NCBI GenBank assembly: GCA_020746995.1
Contig: JAGPXD010000007.1
Location: 2,108,001-2,172,000 of the forward strand
Reading direction: 5' to 3'
From: Plectosphaerella cucumerina
Taxonomy: Eukaryota; Ascomycota; Sordariomycetes; Glomerellales; Plectosphaerellaceae
Length of the DNA stretch: 64,000 nucleotides
Shown: piece by piece, positions 1 to 11,084 of the stretch
How positions within the stretch are numbered: position 1 is the stretch's first letter
Layout of the letters: every line of letters starts with the position of its first letter
Notes under the pieces: generated by a model
What the model was told of the DNA's origin: nothing
Seen by the model: only the letters and a program-made list of their open reading frames with translations
Database searches by the model: none
Position numbers and translations under genes: made by a program

Positions 1-2185
1 GCGGGTTATGCATCAAAAGGCTGTGGAACCCCGATAGATGATGCTAGCGGGCCTCAAGATATGCTTGAGTCGGAACGTCAATTCCGCTTACTGCAGTCTA
101 TCAATGTGTCTGTCTGTCGGAGTCCGTCAACAGGCCAGGCCAGAAGTCTGGCATCTCATGTTTGTGGGTAAGTGAATGACAATAATTTTCCGTCTGATCA
201 TCAGCTAACATATACAGAACCAGAGGGTCCCCATGAGGCATCTGGACCACCACTGGACCTCTGAGGTGCTGGGAATACGGAGCTCTTCGGTTGGGTCTTT
301 GGACAACAGTAGCCTGCTTTGATTGTCGTTGGGTCGGAGACACCAAAACTGAGGTCAAGTGACCACAGGCACCAGCTTTCTTACCTTCGTACCTGTCAAG
401 CCGCTGATTCCGCTACGTTCTCCTCTGTCTATCTGTTTTCCTTTCCACGGGCTTCCTTCTGGCCTTGGTCTTTAGAGGCTGGGCCTCGCAGGAGGTTCAT
501 GCTCACAGCCGACACTGCACTACAGTCCTGCTGTGACATCTTCCTATTCACTGGAACATCCCAGAACAGCTTTCAATCTTGGTCCATATGCCATTCTTGC
601 TGAAGCTGGATATGGCACGCCCTTCTGGCAACATGGCCGAGAAGGAGCCTTCTCTTTCTCCTTGAAGAACTGCTTGTCTTTCACTTCTTTTGCCTACGCA
701 GGGTCTTTAAATCTTCATATTTCTCAAACAACCTACCGCTGGTACTAGGCTCGCAGTTCACGCACCTTAACAGCATGATCTGGCCCTTAGCCAGAATGCA
801 AGTAGACCCAGTCTCCTCGCCGACTCATCAAAGCATGACTTCACATCCAGCAGGTGGCTGCAGTGTGGGCTCGCACCTGGTTGCACTGCTGCTCCTTCCC
901 GGCCGGCACCGACAACATCATCAGTAGAAACCGGCCTATAGCGCGCAGCGAAGTGCTCTTAGACCCGCGTGAAAAGATCGCGGCCTTGCAGCCTCGCAGT
1001 GCTGTGGTGTGCTCCGCTGTTTATTCTGTAGAGCCTGCTTCCTCTTCCCTTCCTCCTCCCTTTTCTCGGTTTCTTTCCTCTTCTCACTCAACCTTCCCAC
1101 AACAGAAACCCTCCTCACCCCCATCCGTTCTGCTTCACTACAGCAAGACACGTTCTCCCTAGAGATCAAGTTTTGAGCTTGATCTCCTCTGCTCAAGGTA
1201 CACTCGGACACCCGGAGGGCATTGTTTTGTTCATCCAGCTAATCTCTGTCAACAGTTTGCCTCTGCAGGGGCTTATCCTGCTTGACAGCACACTCACGCA
1301 TTGCCTTCGCCCCAAAGCTACCTTGACGGTGTGCAGCAATCAACGCAACACAACTCTTTCTGCCAGCTTTGAGTTGGCATTCCAAGCAGATAACTTCGTT
1401 CTTCGAGTCAAGCTCCGATTCTGGTATGTATTTCCCTCTTTTCTAGACCCGCAACTCGTCTGAAACAATATTTGCCTTCACCCTCCATCCCCATTCACGC
1501 ATTGCCACCCGATTCCTTCCCAACTTTATCACTTCCACCTCTGTCAAACCAGATATGATCTGCAGTCTCTGGTTCCCTTGCTGACATTCACTTTGAAGAA
1601 GGTTTCTTTTCCTACGGAGTCAAGGAAGTTTTCCCTCAGACGACGTGTTGTCTCTGCACAAGATCAAGCTTGACTATTCCCTTCTCGATTGACTGGTATG
1701 TATTGGTTACTCTCGGCTTCAATCCACACGGCAACAGCTTTTATGCCTCATCAAACCATGGGTGCCGAGTTCCCTCGACCTGGCTTGATGTCGATGCACC
1801 AAGTGGACGTTGACAGGAGATCATGGCATCACACCGTGGGCTGGGAACTGCTCACCGAAAGTGCTCACGTGGTCGGTGCTTTCTTCACCTTGGACCTGAG
1901 GCCGATAAGGGGCAACTGGCAGCGCACTTCACTCCCTGAAGCCCCTTAAAGGCAGCACCACCACAGCACGCACACAACACATTCACCCAGGCTGGCAGAC
2001 CTCTCTCTTCGTCCCGTCTCTTCAAAACAGATCCGTTCCTCCCTTCTGCCAAACGCGCCCCGCTATCCTTCCCTCACATCATCACCATCCGATTTTGTTT
2101 TCCACCGCGTTCCTCACCTCTCCCTTTACCAATTTCATTTCAACCTTTCCACCGTCCTCTGTCGTCCTCAGCACTGACGATCATC
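1..2185. other. Intergenic region / long leader of the first gene
   Basis: I see no gene here. Open frames are short, overlap each other and have no recognisable protein character. Several stretches are strongly pyrimidine-rich on the plus strand (about 1020-1110, 1470-1640 and 1975-2185), the usual look of fungal core promoters and 5' leaders, and the last one runs straight into the ATG at 2186. Two GTATGT donor-like sites near 1422 and 1695 could mark leader introns, but no partner acceptor can be fixed. Confidence 0.5.
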
Positions 2186-5120
2186 ATGCAGCCTCACGAA
2201 CAAGGCGAAGACCCCCCTGAGGATTCTCGATACCAGGTCTTCGAATACCCTTGGGACATATCTGAGCAAGCCACGCCTAACACCCCCTCGGTCGCTCGCA
2301 CGACCTCCTCTTCAGCTTCACGTCGCATAAGCACATCGCAATCGCAGAGCAGCAACAGCGCCCTGCATTACCTTGCCGAAGCAGCTGAAAGCCAGCGACC
2401 TACATCTCGTGGTTTAGGAGAAGCCACGCGCGAAACCCGCGAAAACACCACAGCCCACGCGTCGAAGCTCTCAGACTCCCGCACCAAGTCCACCTTCGGA
2501 ACTCCCATCAACACTCCAGGCACATCTACCGCCCCCTTCAACTCGCCCCTTCCTGAAGCCAAGGTTCTAAGCCCAACCGACTCAGAGCTCATCAGGGAAG
2601 AGAACGCATTTGGCTACGTCAACATGGCTCACTGCCAGCTCAACGGCCCTCTTCATGGCCCTCTCCGCGAGCGTCGTCGCAGCAACCTGTCCAAGGATCA
2701 TGTAAGACACAGCCTCTCTTCCCACGCAGAGGGCCCTCATGCTAATTAAGTTCGGTCGCAGCCCGCCTGGGAGCTCACTCGCGGATTCCAGGCTGATCTC
2801 ATGGCCACGACCCAGCAGATCCGTCGTACCCCTGGTCTTCCTGCCACTCTCTCGGGCCAGATCTGCGACACCCTGACCACCCACTCGCAGCTTTTCAACA
2901 ACGCTGTCCGTGAGATTGTCGACGATGCGTCTGAGATTCGCATCCAGATCGAGGAGGCCAACCAGGCTCTCATGACCCTCAAGGTCCAGGAGTCCACCGC
3001 CCAGCACGAGCTCTCCCAGATGGAGAAGCGTATAGAGGAGCAGGTTTCCAAGGTCGAGTTCACTGAGGATCGTCTGGCCAAGTATCACAGCGACGCCGAG
3101 AAGGATCGCAATGAGGTGCGCGAGCACCTTGCCAAGTTCAAAGATGAAGAGGATGAAGAGGCCAAGGAAAAGATCATTGAGCAGCTCCTCCAGGTACGTG
3201 AACAACACTAGCCGACTCTACCAACTGGCCTACCCTTCTGACCATCGCCTCTTCAGACCCTCGAGAAGCAGCTCGAGGTCCGCCGCACCATCTGGGTCGA
3301 GCCCGTTGTCCAGCCCACCGAGTTCGAGATGGCCCTCGCAGCCTTCAAGGAGGCTAACCCCGGCGTTCTCCCCGAGGAAACCGCCCGCTCGGAGTCCCAC
3401 AAGCCTCCTCCCATGAACCCCTTCGATGCCGGCAAGTATGACGTTCCTATGCGTTCGACCTCCCTCGGCTCCCCTCTGGCCGTCCGAGGCCGTGGTGGCC
3501 AGGGAACCCCTGGCGCTCCCCGTGGCCCTGGAGGCCCCGGTGGTTCTATCACTTTCTCCCCCGCTGGCCCCTACCGCATGAAGCAGCTGCCGGCTCACCA
3601 CCTCAATGGCGACGATGCCGCTACCGAAGTGTACCGCCCTATGACCCCGCAGAACCAGGTCGATCACGGCGGTCAGCTTGTCCTGGCAACCCCTGGAATT
3701 CCCTCGAGGCCCCAGACCAGCATGGGTCAGCGCAGCGCCCGCTCCGCCAAACCCAACAGCAATCTTCAGGCCGAGGCCGCCGACTTCTTCCCCGTCGGCT
3801 GGGTCTACAAGGACGAGAACCCAGTTCGAGAGGACCCTAACGCCTTCGTCGACCAGATGGCTAGCATGAACCTCGCCCGTAGCCGTGCTCCCAACGGCGC
3901 CTTCATCGACAACTCCGCCCAGGGCCGCTACACTGCCATGGGCCGCGGCGGCCGCCCCATGCCCGGCGGCGGTCCTATGTACAACGGCGGTCCTATGCAC
4001 AACGGAGGTCCCATGCACAATGGCGGCCCCATGCCCAACAACGGTCCCATGCCCAACGGCGGCAACTCACGCGCCATGGTGCCCTACTCCAACGATGCCA
4101 GAGTCAACACGGGCGGCTACAACATGGGCCCCGAGGCCTACGGCCAGGTCCCTCCTCCCAACCGCTCGCAGTTCGGTCCCAACCAGTACGACAACCGCCT
4201 CGTCGTCGCCCGCTCTCAGCCGGGCATCCCCCTCGGCCAGATGTACGGCGGCATCAGCGACGACCTGAGCCGCTTCCGCGTGGCCTTCCACGACCTCTTC
4301 GCCATAACCCGCGGCTTCGTCGCTACCTGGGTCGCCCGTGACGGAAACCAGGTCAACCGCAACGCCAGCGTCATCCAGTCCCTGCCCCGCTGCTACCCGG
4401 GCTTCAACGAGCAGCAGGCTTGGTCTTACATCCGCCAGCACCTTCAGGACGATCTGTCCCGCTCGTGCCTCTTTGCCCGCGTCGTTGTCGACTTCATCTG
4501 CGAGCGCATCATGGTGCCCGCTGCCTGGCAGGGATTCGAGTTCCAGACCGACCGCCGCATCCAGCAGCTGGAGACTGAGAAGAACGTCGGCAACAGTGAG
4601 TCTCTCCCCCTTTCTTCCCGAATTTTTAGTGCGTGCATTTACTGACTTTGTCGTGCTATCTTCAGTCGTCACCAGCAACGGCCGCATTGCCTACACCAAC
4701 GCCATCGTCGACGTCCTGAACGTCATCATCAGCAGCGAGCGCTACGAGGCCTACCGCGAGAGCCGCATCGAGTACTTCGCCCGAGAGCTCGTGACCATGC
4801 TGAGCCCCCTCATGAACCAGTTCGCCAACCTCGGCGAGGCCTTCAAGGACCTCCGCTCCATGGTCGGCAAGGCCTGGTCCCTCTCGGCCAAGACCCTCAC
4901 CTCTCGCCTGGCGTTCGAGTACCGCTTCCCCGAGGCCGGCTCCCGCTTCACCATGCAGAGCATGATTGCCGTCGCCCCCAACATCGACGGCTTCCAGCTC
5001 CAGGCCGAGCACTGGCGCGTCCAGCTCGTCGTCACCCCGGTCATCACCGTCCGCAACGACAACGGCAACACGCTGTCGGTCGATGTCACCAACCTGGCCG
5101 AGGTCCTGCTCATGAAGTAG
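2186..5120 (+). CDS. Unrecognised fungal coiled-coil protein, 913 aa
   Basis: Four exons: 2186-2701, 2762-3193, 3257-4595 and 4666-5120. All three introns (60, 63 and 70 nt) have GT..AG borders and restore one frame of 913 codons plus stop. The N-terminus is Ser/Thr-rich and probably disordered. Residues about 185-320 form a Glu/Lys-rich heptad region, a likely coiled coil. Residues about 350-600 are Pro/Gly/Asn-rich with a tandem GGPMxN repeat near 553-586. The last 300 residues look globular, with few low-complexity stretches and many aromatic and hydrophobic positions. I do not recognise any catalytic or binding motif or any named family. The globular end and clean codon use argue for a real conserved gene. 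It is likely soluble: no signal peptide or membrane segment is visible. Function unknown. Confidence 0.85.
3967..4063 (+). repeat. In-frame 15-nt tandem repeat encoding GGPMxN
   Basis: About six imperfect 15-nt units encode Gly-Gly/Asn-Pro-Met-X-Asn, with X being Tyr, His or Pro. The unit length is a multiple of three, so copy-number change would leave the frame intact. It lies in the low-complexity linker ahead of the globular C-terminal part. Confidence 0.8.
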
Positions 5121-5917
5121 GGTCTTGCCACCAGAGCCGTCGCTGTTGGGTGCCCGTCTGGGCACTTTTCTCATATTGCTGGTTTCCGCCCCCGAGACCT
5201 TGTCTCTCTCGGGAGACTCCTCTTCTTCCCTAGGCACTCGTTTTGTCTTGGGTGTATTGCCGGGCGGGAGGTTTTCCCACCCTGGCATACCTGCACTGGT
5301 TGATCGCAGGGCTTGGAAGTGGATAGCTGTGTTCTTGGGCGTGGAACTTCTTCGTCACAGGGACGGCAGGTTCGGTACTTACTTTTTCGGTATCAGTTTC
5401 GATGTGCTCCAGGCAGGAGCAGGAATTAGGGCTGAATCACCTGGGAGAGTCTATCGGGCGGGCTTGATTGACGATTGTGTCACCTTTGGAGGAGGCATGT
5501 CACTTTGCTGTGAATCAACAGCTTCACTAGGTATCCAATCGAGATAGCAAGCAGCCTTATGGTAAACAAACTGGAAGGTGCGACTCGTGATGCAACAGCT
5601 GGGCTGCAGACCTTTGGAGGGTGTCTTCAACAGTGCTCTTGTCCTTGTCACTCAGGGGGCTCTCTAGCAACATTAATTCACTATCAGCAAGTTGTGAATG
5701 ACTGATTTGTGAATTCTGGGCATGGCTTCCAGCAAGGAGGCACTCCCGTCTATGGTATTGCTACCCCTTGTCTATGATCAGGACCGTAACCGTTCTATGG
5801 GTATCTACCGGGGAACGAAAAAGGGGGCGCAGGGAATCTAAACCGAAACTCCAAGAGAAAATGCACTAATGACCCTGAACTCCGGTGACAATAGAAGTGG
5901 GCTGCTCGGTGGCTGCT
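5121..5917. other. Convergent intergenic region
   Basis: This separates the stop of the coiled-coil gene from the stop of the convergent VWA gene. It should hold both 3' UTRs. The plus-strand open frame at about 5125-5547 begins five bases after the upstream stop and has no recognisable protein features; I take it as 3' UTR. Confidence 0.5.
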
Positions 5918-7003
5918 TTAAGGAGCCAGGAATTGCGAGCTGCGACGGCTGCCGCCGGGTCGGCGGTCAAGGCGCTTGATAACAGCGCCGAGGACGGTCT
6001 TGAGGATATCGTCGGCATTAAGTACGGTTCTGCGGCCGTTCCTGCGACTCCATGTGACGGTATCGACCATGTCGCGGATGCCCTCTTCGGTCAAGTCGCA
6101 GAGGCCATCATCGAGCTCGCGCAGGGCCTCAGTGGCACCGGGCTGGTTGCCAACTTGGAAAAACTGGACGCCGACCTGGTAAGGAGGTGCGTCGATCTTG
6201 TCAAGCTTCTTGGCGGCCTGGATCAGAACACTCTCCACGTCGTCGCTGGCGGCACCGTCCGTAATAACGATGATGTTGATGGGACGCACAGCCTCGATGT
6301 TGTGGCTCTTGTCTTCGCAGAGTTGGAGGTAGGGCTTGAGGATCCGCCTGAGTGTAGTGCCGGTCGGGGTGGCTCCGCGGGGACGAACGGCGGAGAAGAG
6401 GCGGTGGACATCGGCGGCATCGGTGATTCCGCGGTAGCCTCCGGCTGCTGAGCCCTTTGAGGGGATGGCGGGGGAGTCGGACTTGTGGTTGAGGAAGTAG
6501 ACGTCGATACCGTCGGGGTCGCGCGAGGTGCAGATGGGGGCGATGGCGGCGAGAGCACCCTTGACTTCGGCCCAGGCATGATCCTCGGTGTAGCTGAGAC
6601 GGTCAAGCATGGAGCTGGAATCATCGATGACGAAGATGGTGTCAAATGTGGCCAGGAAGGCGTAGGGATCCTCGGGAGTGGTGAGACTAGCTGCCGAGAT
6701 GACCGAGGGCGAGGGCGAGGGGGCCCGGACGGCAGGGGCCTCAGATGAGTATGGCGGGGGCGCCTCTGTGGCTAGATATCGCGAGACTGTCAGTCCAGCT
6801 CGGCGAGGAGGATATGAAAAGGAGAACTTACGAGCTGGCCGGCGTGTAGGGGTTGTGCCACTGGTAGTCGTCCGAGGAGGAGCAGGAGCCTGTGCTGTGT
6901 TCCTGAAGGGGTTGTTGGAGGATGGCTTGGAGCTGTCCGCGGGGGATGAGGTCTTGCGGGACAGCTTGTCCTTGACGGAGGCGAAGAATGATTTGTTAGA
7001 CAT
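5918..7003 (-). CDS. von Willebrand factor type A domain protein, 341 aa
   Basis: Read on the minus strand from an ATG at 7003. One intron at 6772-6831 (60 nt, GTAAGT donor, CTGAC branch, CTAG acceptor) is a multiple of three and stop-free, so an unspliced reading also stays open. Removing it joins a Pro-rich linker smoothly and deletes 20 residues of unlike composition. The VWA domain starts at about residue 100 with a MIDAS motif (D107, S109, S111 in VIDDSSS), followed by a TPTGTT segment and a VITDG strand, the expected order of metal-coordinating loops. The N-terminal 95 residues are basic and Ser/Thr/Pro-rich. No signal peptide or membrane segment is seen, so it is probably an intracellular metal-dependent binding protein. 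An in-frame ATG further upstream (near 7060) is possible but less like a normal start. The partner is unknown. Confidence 0.85.
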   Translation of the reverse strand: MSNKSFFASVKDKLSRKTSSPADSSKPSSNNPFRNTAQAPAPPRTTTSGTTPTRRPARKFSFSYPPRRAGLTVSRYLATEAPPPYSSEAPAVRAPSPSPSVISAASLTTPEDPYAFLATFDTIFVIDDSSSMLDRLSYTEDHAWAEVKGALAAIAPICTSRDPDGIDVYFLNHKSDSPAIPSKGSAAGGYRGITDAADVHRLFSAVRPRGATPTGTTLRRILKPYLQLCEDKSHNIEAVRPINIIVITDGAASDDVESVLIQAAKKLDKIDAPPYQVGVQFFQVGNQPGATEALRELDDGLCDLTEEGIRDMVDTVTWSRRNGRRTVLNADDILKTVLGAVIKRLDRRPGGSRRSSQFLAP

Positions 7004-8816
7004 GTCGGAGGGTTTACGATGGAGTTGATGTGTGGTTTGCGGGAGGATTGCGGAAGGCATCGTGGTTGATATTTGATGGGGCAGGCACAAAGAGTAAGTG
7101 GTGAAGGTACGTATGTGGCTGGGGTCGGGTGTTTGCTGTTGGCTTTGTTAATCCGGGAGCGTGGAGTCTTTGGCACTTGTGGCTGTTTCAGTGAAATCAC
7201 TTGTGATGTGTTGAGGAGTTGTATTGATGAAAGGTTGCTAGATGTTGTGGCTGGCCCTCGTGTTTAAGTAGAGGCATCTGATGATTTGGAGATGACGCCC
7301 CTGAGAGCTACCTCCATGTCTCTCCACCTAGTAAGTGAGCCCAGAAATCAACCGGACGAGGCAGTGTCGACATAATACACATCGGTAGTGACTGCAAGCG
7401 GAGGCGAAGAATGTCAGTGTCCGGTGAGTTTTGACATTGATGACCAGGCCGGTGATTGATGTTGAATTGAACAATGGAGGCTCAAGTCTTAGGCTGGCAG
7501 TGCATGTTCCACCTTATGGGCCGCAGCATGGGAGGCCTTCGATAAGATAGTGTGAGGTAAGCAGCCCGGCACGGGGCTCAGCCATGCTCAGCCACAACCA
7601 GGCTGTCCTGTGATCTCGTTCCTCTCCCTCCGCCTTGCGCTGCAGCCGCCTTCTTGAGACGCAACCAGGCAAGGCGTACCGCAAGGCTGTGATTTTGATC
7701 AATGTACGAATTTTCCTTTTGGAGCCTCGCTGGAGGTAATGGACGATGATCGGGACATTCAGGAAGGAGGCAGCAGCGTACAGGCCGATTGTTTATCGTC
7801 CTTACGTAAGGCGGCTCCGATGACGCGGGCCCCAGCGCAAATCCGCAAGCAGAGCATGGGCGGTACTTGTGGGGGCAATTGATGTACTTGGACTTTGGTG
7901 GACATCTCGTGCAGACTCCGGTACTCCTTCACGCGGTTTGATGTATCTCTGGCTGCACCTACCAGACGGCATTGCAACTCCATCTGGCGGTCAAGGTCAA
8001 GCTTCCGAGCATCGACAGCTACGGCACGGGATCGCCGAAAGCACCCCGGACCTCTTCACCTCTGATGGTCTTGGCCATGTGGTGGCATTATTGGCTGCTG
8101 GGTGCGCACCGACGGGTCGGTCGGTCAGCTCGATGTTGCTAGCAAGCACGTACCCAGGCACTATAGGTATAGGACAGGTATTTGAAGGCCGCGACAACGT
8201 GTTGTGGGCAGTTCAACCCCCGTCTCCGGTGCTGTCGCTGCCCGACCAACACGAGACTTGAATCACCTCTTGGTCCGTGATGAACTTGTTCGGGCGGGCT
8301 GCAGAGAGGCACGCGGGAGGCGACCCGTACCTGTTGTACCATTGCACTTGTACCTGTAGTGTATTTGGCTGCTGGAGAGGCTGCAGATGTGAACTTGTTG
8401 TGGTACAGTACTTCAAGTTGGGCGTCCTGTCGTACCCACCCCCTGACTAGCAGTTGCAGGATGGCACTGATATTTGAACCAAAGACTGTCCGCGTGCGCG
8501 TCTGCGTCTCCATCGCCAGAAACCTCAAGAGTCCACATTAGCCCCTCTCGTCCCCCTTCTCTTCCACGTCCCGGTGTCAGACAGTCCACCCCAATCCAGT
8601 CCCCCGCTCCACGTCTCCCCCGAACCGGCGCCCGAAGAAAAGACGCCGGCCGCATCGGCAGAGCTTTAGCTATTTACCACATCTAGCCTTGTGCTGTTTG
8701 TTGATTCTTCCCCTTCGTTGTCCATTTCGCATCGTCGCGAGGCAAGTGAATCACTTACCAACTACGAACTCGACCCTCGCCCACATCTGGACCGTCATCC
8801 CCACCCAGCAGCAACC
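7004..8816. other. Divergent promoter region (VWA / aminotransferase)
   Basis: 1.8 kb between two divergent starts. The short open frames show no protein character. A C/T-rich stretch at about 8540-8640 and CCCACC/CACCC runs just before 8817 fit the leader of the aminotransferase. I see no RNA gene or repeat. Confidence 0.5.
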
Positions 8817-11084
8817 ATGTTCGGGAACAGAAAGTTTTCCATCAACAGGCACACGGGCGTGCCCAAGCCTGCTGCGTCCACCGCCCACCACAGGCGCTTC
8901 AGCATCGGCGAGCCCTCGCAGAACGGTACGTCTATCTGTCTTTCTATCAGCCTTTCTGCCCGCCATGCACTGCATGGTCTGGATGCAATGCCACAACCCT
9001 CAAATCGACCAGTGACGTCTTCTGTTGCCGTGTCGCTCCCCCTCTTTTCTCCTTCCCCCAAATGTTTTTGGTGGCTCCCTCCGCCACCGGACTTGGCATT
9101 TGTCCCAAGCAGTCAGTCAGGCACTCACTGCCACTGGCACTGCCCGTCACCCGCCACTGCTGCCGTGCTGCCCCCGTCAATCTGCCCACGCACCGGAGGC
9201 ACGCACCGGAGGCCGGGCTTGGCATCGAACCACTGCCCCTGGCTCTCACCTCCCTCCGTCCGGCTTACCCCCCCCAGCTGCCCCCCTCCACCCAGCCGAC
9301 CCCGGCCCCGAATCCACCCCCGTCCCGGTGCCGATGCTGACTTCATCCGGTCCGTCCGGCCTCTAGAGAGCACCTCCAAGACACATCGCCAGTTCCGCAA
9401 TGCCCCCGGACATATGCCCCATGCCGGCCTCGACGCCTCCCGTGCCTCCACCGGTGTCGTCTGGTGCACGGAGCGTGCCATCGAGTACGGCTACCTCGAC
9501 GAGCCCGAGGCCTGGGCCAACCTTGGCCAGGGTGCCCCCGAGGTCGAGGATGACATCGAGGGCTGCTTCGAGCGCCCCCAGACCATCGACATCTCCGTGA
9601 ACGGCCGCGAGTACGGCCCCACCGCCGGTATCAAGCCCCTTCGTGAGGCTGTCGCCAACCTCTACAACTCGATGCACCGCCAGGGCAAGGGAAGTCAGTA
9701 CACCTGGGAGAACGTGGCCATCGTTCCCGGCGGCCGTGCCGGTCTCATCCGTATCGCCGCCGTTCTCGGCAGCTCCTACCTGTCCTTCTTCCTGCCCGAC
9801 TACACCGCATACAACGAGATGTTGTCCCTGTTCAAGAACTTCGCCGCCATCCCTGTGCCTCTCTCCGAGGAGGACGGCTACCACATCCACCCCAACAAGA
9901 TCGCCGAGGAGATTGCCCGTGGCTCCTCCGTCATCCTGACCTCCAACCCTCGCAACCCCACCGGTCGTGTCGTCAAGAACCCCGAGCTGGCCGAGATTCA
10001 GGACATTTGCCGCGGCCGTGCCACCTTCATCTCCGACGAGTTCTACTCGGGCTACAACTACACCAGCGACTGCGACGGCTCCACCATCTCCGCTGCCGAG
10101 AACGTTCACGATGTCAACGAGGACGACGTCCTCATCATCGATGGTCTCACCAAGCGCTTCCGCCTGCCCGGCTGGCGCATCGCCTGGATCATCGGCCCCA
10201 AGGGTACGTTTGCTTCCTCATTTGATCCCTTCTCACAAAATAGTCACTAACGATCGCATAGAGTACATCAAGGCGTACGTCTGCCACAAACTTACTGACA
10301 ACAAGTGGCACAATGTACTAACTATTGCTTGCTAGTATCGGATCCTGCGGAAGCTACCTCGATGGCGGTGCCAACCACCCCTTCCAAGAGGCTGCCATCC
10401 CCATGCTCGAGCCCGAACTCGTCAAGAAGGAGATGGTCCATCTCCAGACGCACTTCCGGGTACGTGCCCATATCCTACCTGCTACTTACTCTGGTCCCGA
10501 CTAACCACGATCCCTTCTACAGGAGAAGCGCGACTACGTCGTCAAGCGCCTCCGTGACATGGGCTTCACCATCAAATATGTGCCCGACTCCACCTTCTAC
10601 CTGTGCGTTGTCCTCCTTCTCTTTTCCTCTGTTTCTTTCCCTTCCTTCTTCACATATCCCCATGCTTCCCATGCTCGAATATCTTGTCGATGAAACTCGG
10701 ATATATCGGGTAAAATATTCGTCGTTTGCTGACGTGTCGCACAGCTGGCTGAACCTCGAGGGCCTCCCCGAGCCCATTGCCGACGGCCTCAACTTCTTCT
10801 CGGCCTGTCTCGAGGAGAAGGTCATCGTCGTGCCCGGCATCTTCTTCGACCTCAACCCATCCATGCGTCGTGACCTCTTCGACAGCTCGTGCCACCACTT
10901 TGTGCGCTTCTCCTACGGCCCCCGCTGGGACGTTCTCCGCATGGGTTGTGACGGCATCGAGAGGGTCGTGAACAAGTAAGAGAGACACCCGGCGTGGCGT
11001 GATGATTCGAGCTGTCTTGCTGACCGTGACATCAACAATGATAGGTACAGGACCGCTTCCGGTGGCAGCGCCATCGAGGAGTAA
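8817..11084 (+). CDS. Class I/II PLP-dependent aminotransferase, 477 aa
   Basis: Seven exons: 8817-8925, 9367-10203, 10262-10274, 10336-10459, 10523-10602, 10745-10975 and 11045-11084, giving 478 codons with the stop. The fold-type I aminotransferase signature is clear: the NPRNPTG motif begins at N230, a SDEFYSGY segment carries the PLP-pyridine aspartate, and TKRFRLPGWR carries K299, the expected Schiff-base lysine. The enzyme should transfer amino groups between an amino acid and a 2-oxo acid; the substrate cannot be read from sequence. The N-terminal exon encodes a basic, Ser/His-rich segment of about 36 residues that may be a targeting or disordered tail. Intron 1 is 441 nt, long for a fungus, and exon 3 is only 13 nt. 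The last intron hides the true C-terminus: without splicing the frame stops at once after NK. Confidence 0.9.

Noticed and set aside
5125..5547. 140-codon frame just after the first gene
   Set aside because: Begins five bases after the stop and lies in the expected 3' UTR; no protein character beyond a chance hydrophobic start.
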